NCBI RefSeq assembly: GCF_013359695.1 | Contig: NZ_JABFMU010000024.1 | Coordinates: 16,676 to 80,675, forward strand | Direction: 5' to 3' | Origin: Pseudomonas sp. C2B4 | GTDB lineage: Bacteria > Pseudomonadota > Gammaproteobacteria > Pseudomonadales > Pseudomonadaceae | Length of the DNA stretch: 64,000 nucleotides | Shown: positions 8,774 through 16,175 of the stretch, piece by piece | How positions within the stretch are numbered: the stretch's first letter is position 1 | How the letters are laid out: each line of letters opens with the position of its first letter | Program-made: the position numbers and the translations under genes | Notes under the pieces: generated by a model | What the model saw: only the letters and a program-made list of their open reading frames with translations | What the model was told of the DNA's origin: nothing | Database searches by the model: none

Positions 8774-9128
8774 GTCGCAGCCTGCTCGCGAAGAGGTCAT
8801 CGCATTCAACATCGATGCTGACTGAGCCACCGCTTTCGCGAGCAGGCTCGCTCCCACAATGGCCGGTGGTGGCACACATATTTCAAGAGGATCGCAAACC
8901 CCCTGTGGGAGCGAGCCTGCTCGCGAAGAGGTCATTGCATCCAACATCGATGCCGGCTGAGCCCCCGCCTTCGCGAGCAGGCTCGCTCCCACAATGGCCG
9001 GTGGTGGCACACATATTTCAAGAGCATCGCAAACCCCCTGTGGGAGCGAGCCTGCTCGCGAAGAGGCCATTGCATCCAACATCGATGCTGACTGAGCCAC
9101 CGCCTTCGCGAGCAGGCTCGCTCCTACA
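8774..9128. repeat. Tandem REP array, 135-bp period
   Basis: Three REP doublets repeat with an exact 135-bp period (the CGCGAAG core recurs at 8787, 8922 and 9057). Each unit has two inverted REPs and a shared spacer that includes GGCCGGTGGTGGCACAC. The first REP is degraded (AGTCGCAGCCTGCTC). It fills the gap between the sigma-54 activator and the fap operon terminator. Confidence 0.92.
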
Positions 9129-9130
9129 GT

Positions 9131-9169
9131 AAAAACCCCGCTGCGAAATGAATCGCAGCGGGGTTTTTT
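9131..9169. terminator. Bidirectional rho-independent terminator after fapF
   Basis: AACCCCGCTGCGA pairs with TCGCAGCGGGGTT around a short AATGAA loop, flanked by A and T tracts on both sides. It can end the fap operon (minus strand) and the activator gene (plus strand). Confidence 0.92.
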
Positions 9170-9180
9170 GTGGGGCTGGA

Positions 9181-10461
9181 TCAGAAGTAGTACGGGAATT
9201 TCAGGCTGAAGGAAAAGTCCGGCGAGTCCTCGGTCAGGCCGATGGCCAGTTGAGGGACGATTGTCAGGTTGTCGGTGGCTGCCAGTGTCATGCCGATGTT
9301 GAAGTTGGCCGAGTTGTAATCGCTGTTGGTGATCGATTGCCAATCGCCACCGTCCGGCTTGATCTTGCTCTTGCGGGCGAACTGATCGGTGAACGAGAAC
9401 GACATACTCATCTTCTCGTTCAAGGCGAATGCAATACCGGCGCCGATCTGCCAGGAATCGCCCAGTTTTACGTCACCCTTCACTTTGGAGCCGACCTGAG
9501 GGCTGATGTCGCTGAAAGAATCCTCCATGTTGTAGGTGTAAGACAGGCTGCCGAACAGTACGGCCGGGTCGAACGTCTTGACCAGCGAGATCCCCGGGGT
9601 AATTGCCCAGACACCGTTGCCGGTAGGCAAGTCCTCGGGCACCGCAAGGTTATCGTTGCCAGGGTCCTCAACCAGCTTGATACCGTAAGGGTCCTTGCCG
9701 GTCGGTGCCTTGACGCGCAAGGTAGCGACCGCGTCGGGCAGGTTTTCCGATTCATCCAGGAACTTGTAGGCAACGCCAACGTTGACATCGCCGATGGTCG
9801 GGTCGCGGGTGACGCTGGCATCCGATGTCACCGGTCCTGCGCCACCAGCGCCTCCGGAGGAGTACGTCGATTCGCGATACACCACGGGGACGTTGATATC
9901 GAACTGCCATCGTTGCGCCACGTTGTAGCGCGCGGTCAGGTCCAGGGTCCAGTTGTCGGCCTTGATGCGGTCGAGGTTGATGTTGCCGAGAAAAATCGAG
10001 TCCAGTGCCAGGAAGCCGTTGAGCGTCAATGCACGGGTATCGTAGTGGGTATAGGTCAGGCCGGTTTCGACACTGAACTTGCCGCCGCCGAAGAACCCGC
10101 TGGCTTCGTCGTACAGGTTCGAAACGCTTTGAGCCGGTTCCGAGTCGTCCTTGAGTGACTGCCCGTAGGAACTGCCCGTGGTTCCGGGCGCACCCGCGGC
10201 CACCGCCTGGCCGCCCTTGGTCGTTTCGGCGGGGGATCGGGTCAGGCGCTTGGGAGGCGGTGTTGCAGGTGTTTCTTCGACTTGGCGAACGCGCTGTTCG
10301 AGGACCATCAGCGCGTTCTGTTGTGCTTCGTAACGTTGTTTCAACTCCATGAGTTCTTGTTTTAGTGCTTCAACCTGGGGGTCCGGTGCTGCCTGTAGCA
10401 ATGCTCCCGGAGCCAGGCTACTCAAACAAACGATAGCTCTGAGCGTAAACGATCGGTGCAT
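9181..10461 (-). CDS. fapF: FapF, outer-membrane exporter of Fap amyloid
   Basis: 426 residues. A signal peptide (SFTLRAIVCLSSLAPGALLQA) is followed by a heptad coiled coil (EALKQELMELKQRYEAQQ), a linker rich in P, T and G, and a C-terminal beta barrel ending FSFSLKFPYYF with the terminal aromatic expected of outer-membrane proteins. This matches FapF, a trimeric barrel gated by its N-terminal coiled coil that exports FapB and FapC. The start at 10461 is chosen for the signal peptide and an upstream AAGGGA; an upstream extension lacks these. Last gene of the operon, followed by a strong terminator. Confidence 0.93.
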   Translation of the reverse strand: MHRSFTLRAIVCLSSLAPGALLQAAPDPQVEALKQELMELKQRYEAQQNALMVLEQRVRQVEETPATPPPKRLTRSPAETTKGGQAVAAGAPGTTGSSYGQSLKDDSEPAQSVSNLYDEASGFFGGGKFSVETGLTYTHYDTRALTLNGFLALDSIFLGNINLDRIKADNWTLDLTARYNVAQRWQFDINVPVVYRESTYSSGGAGGAGPVTSDASVTRDPTIGDVNVGVAYKFLDESENLPDAVATLRVKAPTGKDPYGIKLVEDPGNDNLAVPEDLPTGNGVWAITPGISLVKTFDPAVLFGSLSYTYNMEDSFSDISPQVGSKVKGDVKLGDSWQIGAGIAFALNEKMSMSFSFTDQFARKSKIKPDGGDWQSITNSDYNSANFNIGMTLAATDNLTIVPQLAIGLTEDSPDFSFSLKFPYYF

Positions 10462-10507
10462 GGGTAAGCCGTCCCTTCTGAATGCATCTGATGAGACTGA
10501 GCGTAGA

Positions 10508-11278
10508 TCAGAATCCGGAAGTGCGAAGACCTTTGAGCTGGTCCAGATTGCCGTTGTAGGACCCGGCCGCCTGCGCGCTGTCACGCAGTACGACATTGAA
10601 GGACGTGAGGTTGCGGACCTGATTGGTACTGCCGAGCAATGTCGTGTTCTGCATCAGTCCACCTTGGCCAAGGCGTTGCATGGCACTGCCCTGGTTGTTG
10701 TTGGCGACGATGTTGAGTTGTACGCCGGTGCCGGTGGAGGAAATACTCAGCGAGCCCGCGCCATTGGAGCCGGTCAACGTCGAGCCTGGGTCCAAAGCCT
10801 GGCCCGGTGGTTGCGTGGCTGGCGTCTGGTTCGCTTTTGCAACGTTGATATCAACATTGTTGTAGGCCGTATTGTTGTCGCCGGCAGCACGTACGACTTG
10901 AGTGACACCTTGGGTGCTGTTGAGGCCGTTGCCGCCCGTGACGGTACCGGTGCCAGGGCTGGTGTTAGTGCTTGTGTCTTGCGAGCGCGTTGAGGTTGAG
11001 CTCGTAGGTTTTTCGTCGATCATCGACACGTAGAACTGGGGTTTGATGGTCGATTGTTGAATTTGCATCGAGGACCTTGCCCCGATCACTTCACCTTTGG
11101 CATTTTCCCAGGTGCTGGTCATGACGACGCCGAAACTGATAATCCGGCCCGGCATGACATAGCGGCCTCGCAGGGTCGCCAATTCCTGATCCTTCAGTTC
11201 GATGGGTTTAAATATTTCTGCCTGGGTGGGCAGGCTGGCGGTCAGGCAAACCATGGCCAGCCAGATTGGAGTCTTCAT
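10508..11278 (-). CDS. fapE: FapE, minor amyloid component / export factor
   Basis: 256 residues with signal peptide (MKTPIWLAMVCLTASLPTQA). The N-terminal half contains LATLRGRYVMPGRIISFGVVM, typical of FapE; the C-terminal part is low complexity, rich in T, S, N and G, and ends with LKGLRTSGF. FapE is found in mature Fap fibrils and is needed for export in the described systems. GGGAG lies before the ATG at 11278; an alternative ATG at 11299 also has a ribosome site. Confidence 0.9.
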   Translation of the reverse strand: MKTPIWLAMVCLTASLPTQAEIFKPIELKDQELATLRGRYVMPGRIISFGVVMTSTWENAKGEVIGARSSMQIQQSTIKPQFYVSMIDEKPTSSTSTRSQDTSTNTSPGTGTVTGGNGLNSTQGVTQVVRAAGDNNTAYNNVDINVAKANQTPATQPPGQALDPGSTLTGSNGAGSLSISSTGTGVQLNIVANNNQGSAMQRLGQGGLMQNTTLLGSTNQVRNLTSFNVVLRDSAQAAGSYNGNLDQLKGLRTSGF

Positions 11279-11311
11279 TGGATACTCCCGGAGCTTCATG
11301 CTCCCTTGTTA

Positions 11312-11992
11312 TTAGAAGAAGTCGCTTTGGATGAATCCAAAATCCATCAACTCTGCGTCTTGCACCGGGTTGAAGGCGTTGATGCGGTTCCTGGCGGTCA
11401 GGGGCAGGGGTGGGTCGAGCAGCGCATTGGTTTTGTCATAGCCTTGGCCGATGATGGCAAAGATGATGCCGTTCCAGCCTTTGACAAAGTCCTCGACTTT
11501 GTAGCGTTTATGACCGAGTACCGGATCGCCGATGTAAACCCAGCCGTCATGGACTCTTTGCATGACCACAAAGTGTTTGTAGCCACGGACATCCATGAGC
11601 ACGACAACCGGAATCTTGATGTCGTTCAAGGTTTCCGTCGCTACGCGGTAGCCACGGGCCCGCATGCCAATACTTTCCACGTAGCGCTTCATATCAAGCA
11701 TGGAGAAGCCCTGAACGCGGACAAGATCCTGATCGGAATGTGCCAGCATGCCTTCAATGATCTGTTCTTCATTGACGTCCAGCCAATAGGCCTGGCGCAA
11801 TATGGTTGCCAGCGCCGCGGCGCCACAACTGAAGTCGGTTTTCTGTTGCACCAGGTCGGCGAATTTACGTTCGCGTATGCTCTGGATCGGCTTGTACACC
11901 ACCGCGCCACCCGGAAGGATGGAAAGCGGCATCTGCGCCGCCTCGATCACACTGGCCACGCAAAGCAAAAATGCCAAGGCGATAATGCGCAT
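11312..11992 (-). CDS. fapD: FapD, C39-family cysteine peptidase
   Basis: 226 residues with an N-terminal signal sequence (IIALAFLLCVASVIEA). The C39 catalytic features are present: cysteine in QKTDFSCGAAALATIL, histidine in KHFVVMQRV, and aspartate in YIGDPVLG. FapD is the periplasmic protease of the amyloid pathway; its exact target is not settled. The gene begins just after a strong hairpin that separates it from fapC, which probably lowers its expression relative to the structural subunit. Confidence 0.92.
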   Translation of the reverse strand: MRIIALAFLLCVASVIEAAQMPLSILPGGAVVYKPIQSIRERKFADLVQQKTDFSCGAAALATILRQAYWLDVNEEQIIEGMLAHSDQDLVRVQGFSMLDMKRYVESIGMRARGYRVATETLNDIKIPVVVLMDVRGYKHFVVMQRVHDGWVYIGDPVLGHKRYKVEDFVKGWNGIIFAIIGQGYDKTNALLDPPLPLTARNRINAFNPVQDAELMDFGFIQSDFF

Positions 11993-12020
11993 GATGGGAT
12001 GCCCCCTGGTTGTGTTGAAA

Positions 12021-12040
12021 AGGCCCCCGTGAGGGGGCCT
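12021..12040 (-). terminator. Intergenic hairpin between fapC and fapD (attenuator)
   Basis: On the minus strand an 8-bp, almost all-GC stem AGGCCCCC/GGGGGCCT with loop TCAC is followed by TTTC. It lies 13 bp after the fapC stop and 28 bp before fapD. The T tract is short, so partial termination or protection of the upstream mRNA end is the most likely effect. Confidence 0.7.
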
Positions 12041-12052
12041 CCAGAGACAGCA

Positions 12053-13501
12053 TTAGAACGAAGTGTTGGAGATAGCCAGCGAGTTGCTTTGTTGGTTGCC
12101 CACACCAGCAGCTACGTTGACACCCAGGTTGCCACTGCCGCCATTCACCGAACCACTCAGGGTTGCAGTGTTGGTTACAGGGTTTGCCCAGCCGGTTGGA
12201 GTCAGCACTTGGAAGGAAACAGTGTTGCTCAGATCATATGCGCTGCTCTCACTGTAGCTCTTCGCTTTGTCGTACGCCGATTCGGACGATTGGCTGCCCG
12301 ATTTTTCGAACGAGGACGCGTTCGCTTTCTCGAACGATGCATCGAACGATTTTTCGAACGAGGATTCGCGCGATTTATCGTACGAGGATTCGTGTGAACG
12401 GTCGTACGAAGAGTCGCGCGAACGGTCAAACGAGGACTCGTGCGATCTGTCGAACGATTTGTCGACCGAAGCATCGAGGGTTGCGTTAAGCGATGCGTTA
12501 AGCGAAGCGTCGGAACTGCGGCTGCGAGTGTGGTTGCCGAAAGTAACGGAACTGGAAGCCTCTGCCGCAGCGTCCAAAGTCGCGTTCAAGGAAGCACTCA
12601 CAGTGGTATTCGAAGAACCGCTAGCTGCGCTGCTGTTGGAACCACTTGCAGTGCTGCTGTTGGAGCCGCTTGAAGCACTGCTGTTGGAACCGCTTGCCGC
12701 GCTGCTCTTCGAACCGCTTACATCAATGCTAAGCGAACCGCTGGACTCAGAGCTTTTCGATCCGGCCTTAGCCCAACTCGAAGAATTGCTTTGGCTGCCG
12801 CTCGCTTCGAAAGATTTATCGAAGGAAGAACTGCCGCTCTTCGTGGTGGTGAGGGTGATCGTATCCAGGCGGAAGGTCCGATCGGCGGCGTTGTTCACAA
12901 CGAGGCCTGGACCGTTTTGATCGGCGGACGCAGTAGCGGTTGCGTTGCCGAGCGGAGCATTGGAGTTGGCAATTGCCATGGTGTTTTTCTGCTGGTTCAG
13001 GTCGCCGCCAGCGATGTTGATCCCCATGTTGCCGCTGCCGTTATTACCCGAAGCGCTCATCGTGGCAGTGTTTGTGGTGCCGTAGTTGTACACTTTGTTG
13101 TTGTTGCTGTACTGCGTGACGCGAGCGGTGGCAGAAGCACTGCCGAACACGAAGCTGTTGTCGAGGCTGGAGTCAGCGCCGGCATTGGCAATGGCAGCCG
13201 CGTTGTCTTGCTGGTTGCCTGCACCTGCCGCCACGTTGACGCCGACGTTGCCGCTGGTGCCTGTGGCGGAGCTGCTCATTTCAGCTTCGTTCTGGGTCCC
13301 CTCGTTGGTGATGCGATTGTTGGTACTGCTTTGCTTATCGTGAGCATTGGCAGTCGCATACACAGGGATCTTGGTTGGAGGAGGAGTGTGGTGGCCGTTA
13401 TTATGGTGGCCGTGACCCCGATCGTTTCCAGCTTGTACAGCAACAGCCATGACCGCAGCAATTGCGAAAACCAGAGGCTTCAGTGCCATCGAAGGTTTCA
13501 T
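12053..13501 (-). CDS. fapC: FapC, major functional amyloid subunit with expanded linker
   Basis: 482 residues with signal peptide (residues 1-24). Three imperfect amyloid repeats are visible: R1 around GNVGVNVAAGAGNQQDN (84-100), R2 around GNMGINIAGGDLNQQKN (157-173) and R3 around GNLGVNVAAGVGNQQSN (457-473). The R2-R3 linker is about 250 residues, far longer than in the classic 250-residue FapC. It contains octads of the GSNSSxAS type, LNATLDA copies, and seven units of an aromatic-acid-base-Ser octad (350-405). No cysteine is present. GGAGAA precedes the ATG. FapC forms the extracellular fibre core used in biofilms. Confidence 0.93.
   Translation of the reverse strand: MKPSMALKPLVFAIAAVMAVAVQAGNDRGHGHHNNGHHTPPPTKIPVYATANAHDKQSSTNNRITNEGTQNEAEMSSSATGTSGNVGVNVAAGAGNQQDNAAAIANAGADSSLDNSFVFGSASATARVTQYSNNNKVYNYGTTNTATMSASGNNGSGNMGINIAGGDLNQQKNTMAIANSNAPLGNATATASADQNGPGLVVNNAADRTFRLDTITLTTTKSGSSSFDKSFEASGSQSNSSSWAKAGSKSSESSGSLSIDVSGSKSSAASGSNSSASSGSNSSTASGSNSSAASGSSNTTVSASLNATLDAAAEASSSVTFGNHTRSRSSDASLNASLNATLDASVDKSFDRSHESSFDRSRDSSYDRSHESSYDKSRESSFEKSFDASFEKANASSFEKSGSQSSESAYDKAKSYSESSAYDLSNTVSFQVLTPTGWANPVTNTATLSGSVNGGSGNLGVNVAAGVGNQQSNSLAISNTSF
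12287..12454 (-). repeat. 24-bp tandem repeats coding the FDRSHESS octads of FapC
   Basis: Seven consecutive 24-bp units code for residues 350-405: FDRSHESS, FDRSRDSS, YDRSHESS, YDKSRESS, FEKSFDAS, FEKANASS, FEKSGSQS. Register and spacing are exact. This is a likely site of slippage or recombination. Confidence 0.85.
12623..12718 (-). repeat. 24-bp tandem repeats coding the GSNSSAAS octads of FapC
   Basis: Four consecutive 24-bp units code for residues 262-293: GSKSSAAS, GSNSSASS, GSNSSTAS, GSNSSAAS. A fifth degraded unit follows (GSSNTT). A second, independent repeat tract within the same linker. Confidence 0.85.
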
Positions 13502-13551
13502 GGTGATTCTCCGTACTTATTTTAGGTTAAGTGTTGTTATTACCTTTTGGG

Positions 13552-14124
13552 TCAATCCACGACCCGTACGCTGAGGGTGTTGGCCATTCGGTTTCCCACC
13601 CCGGCGCTCTGATTCAACTGAATTACCCCACGGCTACCGGTGAATGCCTGGTCACTGGTAGTGACCTGGCGATAGCCGGGTGTAGAGTCAGTTGGATCGG
13701 AGTTGTTGAGCAGCGCCACGTTCTGTTGCATGAGGACGCTGTCGTCGAGACTTTGCGGCTGGGCACTGATGCTGATGCGCAGTGCATTGGCCTGCTGGTT
13801 GCTGGCACCCGAGCTCTGGTTGACACCCAGTGCGCCGTTGCCGTTGCTGAAGGAGTTGCCTTGAATGCTGGAGCTGGCATCCATGTTGGGATCGACTATC
13901 GTGCGCAGACGTTGGCGAATCTGCGTGGAAGCACTGGCGTTGGTGCCAGTGGCGATGGCCCGGGCATTGGCCTGTTGTTGCAGGTCGCCCGCGGCCTGGT
14001 TGACTGTCAGGTTGCCGTTGTACTGCATGCCGGAATTGTCGATTTCGGCATTATTGATGACGGGAGGCTGGGCGAAGGTCGATGCACTGCAAAACATGGC
14101 GATCATCAGCAGCGTACGATTCAT
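13552..14124 (-). CDS. fapB: FapB, amyloid nucleator
   Basis: 190 residues with a signal peptide (RTLLMIAMFCSASTFA). Three amyloid repeats parallel those of FapC: NLTVNQAAGDLQQQANA, ALGVNQSSGASNQQANA and VIQLNQSAGVGNRMANT. FapB is proposed to nucleate FapC polymerisation. It starts one base after the fapA stop (TAAGATG), so translation is coupled. Confidence 0.93.
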   Translation of the reverse strand: MNRTLLMIAMFCSASTFAQPPVINNAEIDNSGMQYNGNLTVNQAAGDLQQQANARAIATGTNASASTQIRQRLRTIVDPNMDASSSIQGNSFSNGNGALGVNQSSGASNQQANALRISISAQPQSLDDSVLMQQNVALLNNSDPTDSTPGYRQVTTSDQAFTGSRGVIQLNQSAGVGNRMANTLSVRVVD

Positions 14125-14125
14125 C

Positions 14126-14566
14126 TTAACGGTCTCCCGCGATGATATTCAGCGCGCCCATGCCTCGTTGAACGCTTGAATTGACCATGTTGGCAATGCC
14201 ACTGCCCCCATTTCCCGACCGTCCGCCGGGGAGGTTGGTCAGTTGGGTCTGATTGGTGATGTTGCCGCCCAGGTTGTTCGTGGCGCCTTGATTGACCAGG
14301 CCTGAGATACCCGTACCACTGGTGACGCCAGCAAAGTCGCCGTCACTCAGTTCGTTCGTTTGTCTTAGGATTTGTTGGGAGGGGTTGGTATTGACGGTCG
14401 TGGGGTTGGGGTCGGGGATCATCGGCGGGCGCGTTGCCATGCGCGGTTGGACATCACGAGTGATGACAACGATGCCGTTTTCAGCCTGTACAGGCAGGCT
14501 GACACTTGAACCTAGCGCACATCCGATCAGCAGGAGGCTGTAAAAGCCTTTATCAAGTTTCCCCAC
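14126..14566 (-). CDS. fapA: FapA, periplasmic factor of the amyloid operon
   Basis: 146 residues, first gene of the operon. A signal peptide (GFYSLLLIGCALGSSVSLPVQA) is followed by RMATRPPMIPDPNPTT and a C-terminal region with GNGGSGIANMVNSSVQRG. FapA is described as a chaperone-like factor influencing subunit export. The GTG at 14566 is chosen: AGAAGGA lies 9 bp before it and the signal peptide begins there. Longer reading to 14761 lacks a ribosome site and would pass through the predicted promoter. Confidence 0.85.
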   Translation of the reverse strand: MGKLDKGFYSLLLIGCALGSSVSLPVQAENGIVVITRDVQPRMATRPPMIPDPNPTTVNTNPSQQILRQTNELSDGDFAGVTSGTGISGLVNQGATNNLGGNITNQTQLTNLPGGRSGNGGSGIANMVNSSVQRGMGALNIIAGDR

Positions 14567-14624
14567 GGCGGCAATTCCTTCTGTTAGTCGTACGCTGGCC
14601 CTTATCAGCGATACGAGGAACAGA

Positions 14625-14638
14625 GCAGAAGGTGTGCC
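14625..14638 (-). promoter_or_regulatory. Sigma-54-type promoter of the fap operon
   Basis: The minus strand reads CCGGCACACCTTCTGCT. The invariant GG (14638-14637) and GC (14626-14625) are 10 bases apart, and GGCAC matches the -24 consensus; the -12 box CTGC differs by one base from TTGC. The expected start of transcription is near 14613, about 47 bases before the fapA GTG. It fits the nearby sigma-54 activator. Confidence 0.6.
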
Positions 14639-14678
14639 GGTTTTTGATTTTCTATTGATAACAGGGGCTTGGCTTCGA

Positions 14679-14694
14679 TTGACGAAATGGTCAA
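14679..14694. promoter_or_regulatory. Candidate enhancer site upstream of fapA
   Basis: TTGAC-GAAATG-GTCAA is a perfect inverted repeat with 5-bp arms, about 70 bp upstream of the predicted transcription start. This is the usual range for enhancer-binding proteins. GTCAA half-sites also occur twice before the activator gene (7332 and 7352). The link is inference. Confidence 0.35.
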
Positions 14695-14896
14695 AAGGAT
14701 TTGTAAAGCCACTGAGACAGAGCCGCCCAGAAGTACCGTCTTTGCCGGCGGCATTGCTCATTACGGGCGTTTGGGCCAGGTTGTATCAGCCGCTTTACAT
14801 TATTGCGCCGAAACGCTCGGAGCGCTCTAACTCGCGGTTTTACGCGGGGCGGGTGTTTCAGAAATGGACATTTTCGGCCGGGAGGGGGCCAATCTG

Positions 14897-15421
14897 TCAG
14901 GCGTCGAGCAAGCGCGTTACCGCCTCGAATGCCGCCTCCTTTCGCTGCTTCCAATCACCTTGCAGCACCTGATAAGGCTGGCGGTGCTGGTCAAGCCATT
15001 CTCGGCTGGCCTGGAAAAACGCCTGGCGTTCTGCCAGTTGTGGTTGGCAACGCTGTCCGTCGTCATGCCACGCCACGTGTTCGGGGTTCAGCAGCAAATG
15101 CAAGTCGTAATGCCGAGCCAGCAATGCTTGCTCGATCCACTCCGGACACGCGCCAAACAACGTGCGACTCCAAAGGATGTTGCTCAAGAGGTGCGTATCA
15201 AGAATCAACAGTGAAGGCTGTTTGGCGCGTGCTTCATCCTCCCACGTCAGCTGGCCATGTGCTATGGATGAGATGTCATCATAGCGGGTTTCGCGCGCTT
15301 CGCTTTCGATAAAGTGCCGAACGTACTCGTTGACCAATATGCCGCCATAATTGGCGAAAATCTCACTCGAAAGCCAACTTTTACCGCTGGATTCGGGGCC
15401 TGTCAGCACAAGGACTTTCAT
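14897..15421 (-). CDS. NadR-like ribosylnicotinamide kinase (AAA ATPase)
   Basis: 174 residues. A P-loop, LTGPESSGKS, opens the protein, followed by VNEYVRHFIE and LLILDTHLLSNILWS, as in the kinase domain of NadR. It probably phosphorylates nicotinamide riboside to NMN after uptake. It has neither the DNA-binding nor the adenylyltransferase domain of full-length NadR. The ATG at 15421 overlaps the pnuC stop (ATGA), so the transporter and kinase are translationally coupled, a pairing that supports the substrate call. Confidence 0.85.
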   Translation of the reverse strand: MKVLVLTGPESSGKSWLSSEIFANYGGILVNEYVRHFIESEARETRYDDISSIAHGQLTWEDEARAKQPSLLILDTHLLSNILWSRTLFGACPEWIEQALLARHYDLHLLLNPEHVAWHDDGQRCQPQLAERQAFFQASREWLDQHRQPYQVLQGDWKQRKEAAFEAVTRLLDA

Positions 15422-15981
15422 GTGCGCAACGCCGGGGCCGCGCGCCATTCACGCCAGCCCTGCACGGCCAGCAGCAGGAACAATCCATACAAAACGGCAG
15501 TCAGGTACAGCTCTTTGTAGACGAACAACCCGACGAAGATAACATCCACGACGATCCACAGCGGCCAGCACTGCACACGCTTTTGGGCCATCCACCATTG
15601 CGCTACCAGGCTGAAGCCCGTGAGTGCCGCATCGAGCCAGGGTTGTGCGGCATCGGTCCAGTGCGCCATGGCGGCGCCCAGCAACAGGCTGCCAAACGCG
15701 CCGATGATCAGGCCGAACATCACGGATCGACCATCAAGCCAGCTGACCTCGCGCCCACGCCGCGCATCGCCAGCATGCGTCCACTGCCACCAGCCGTAAA
15801 TCTGCAGGCCGGCATAGATCACTTGCAGCAGCATGTCCGAATACAGCTTCACTTCGAAAAAGATCCAGCTATAGATAAGCACCATGACCAGGCCGATCGG
15901 CCAGCACCAGGGGTTCTGCTTGACCGTCAGCCAGACGGCAATGACACCGAGGGTGGCGGCAAACAGTTCAAGCCCGGACAT
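15418..15981 (-). CDS. pnuC: Nicotinamide riboside transporter PnuC
   Basis: 187 residues, a small inner-membrane protein with about seven hydrophobic segments and the PnuC-type aromatic motif YGWWQW. Uptake is thought to be facilitated diffusion driven by phosphorylation in the cytoplasm. PnuT (thiamine) and PnuX (riboflavin) are related, but the coupled NadR-like kinase favours nicotinamide riboside. AAGGAA precedes the ATG. No riboswitch is visible upstream. Confidence 0.88.
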   Translation of the reverse strand: MSGLELFAATLGVIAVWLTVKQNPWCWPIGLVMVLIYSWIFFEVKLYSDMLLQVIYAGLQIYGWWQWTHAGDARRGREVSWLDGRSVMFGLIIGAFGSLLLGAAMAHWTDAAQPWLDAALTGFSLVAQWWMAQKRVQCWPLWIVVDVIFVGLFVYKELYLTAVLYGLFLLLAVQGWREWRAAPALRT

Positions 15982-16049
15982 GCAGGTTCCTTGGGGGAAA
16001 GTCGAAGAGGGGGCGGATTGTAACCTCAGGCGGCCTTTACGCCATACCT

Positions 16050-16149
16050 TGCGGGAACGAGCCTGCTCGCGAAAAACCTCCGGGCGACGCGACCATTCAG
16101 ACAGGGCGCGTTAACGTTGAAGTCCATCGCGAGCAGGCTCGCTCCCACA
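16050..16149. repeat. REP doublet
   Basis: Two inverted REP units (GCGGGAACGAGCCTGCTCGC and the complementary GCGAGCAGGCTCGCTCCC) between the chemoreceptor 3' end and the pnuC promoter region. Confidence 0.85.
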
Positions 16150-16175
16150 AGAAGTCATGCGGGCGATGTTTTGGC

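Noticed and set aside
8815..9132. Peptides of the VGASLLAK / SRAGSLPQ type at many REP sites
   Set aside because: These are translations of REP repeats (also at 22639, 24175, 33386, 39630); the same peptide recurs wherever REP occurs, so it is not a protein family.
12021..12040. fapC-fapD hairpin as a full terminator separating two operons
   Set aside because: The T tract is only three bases before a C and no promoter is visible before fapD; attenuation within one operon is more likely.
11054..12397. 447-codon plus-strand frame across the fap genes
   Set aside because: It crosses fapE, fapD and fapC in reverse with no start signal or domain.
12229..12474. Arg/Thr-rich frame within the fapC repeat region
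   Set aside because: A frame-shifted reading of the 24-bp repeats; the basic repetitive product is a by-product of the FapC coding repeats.
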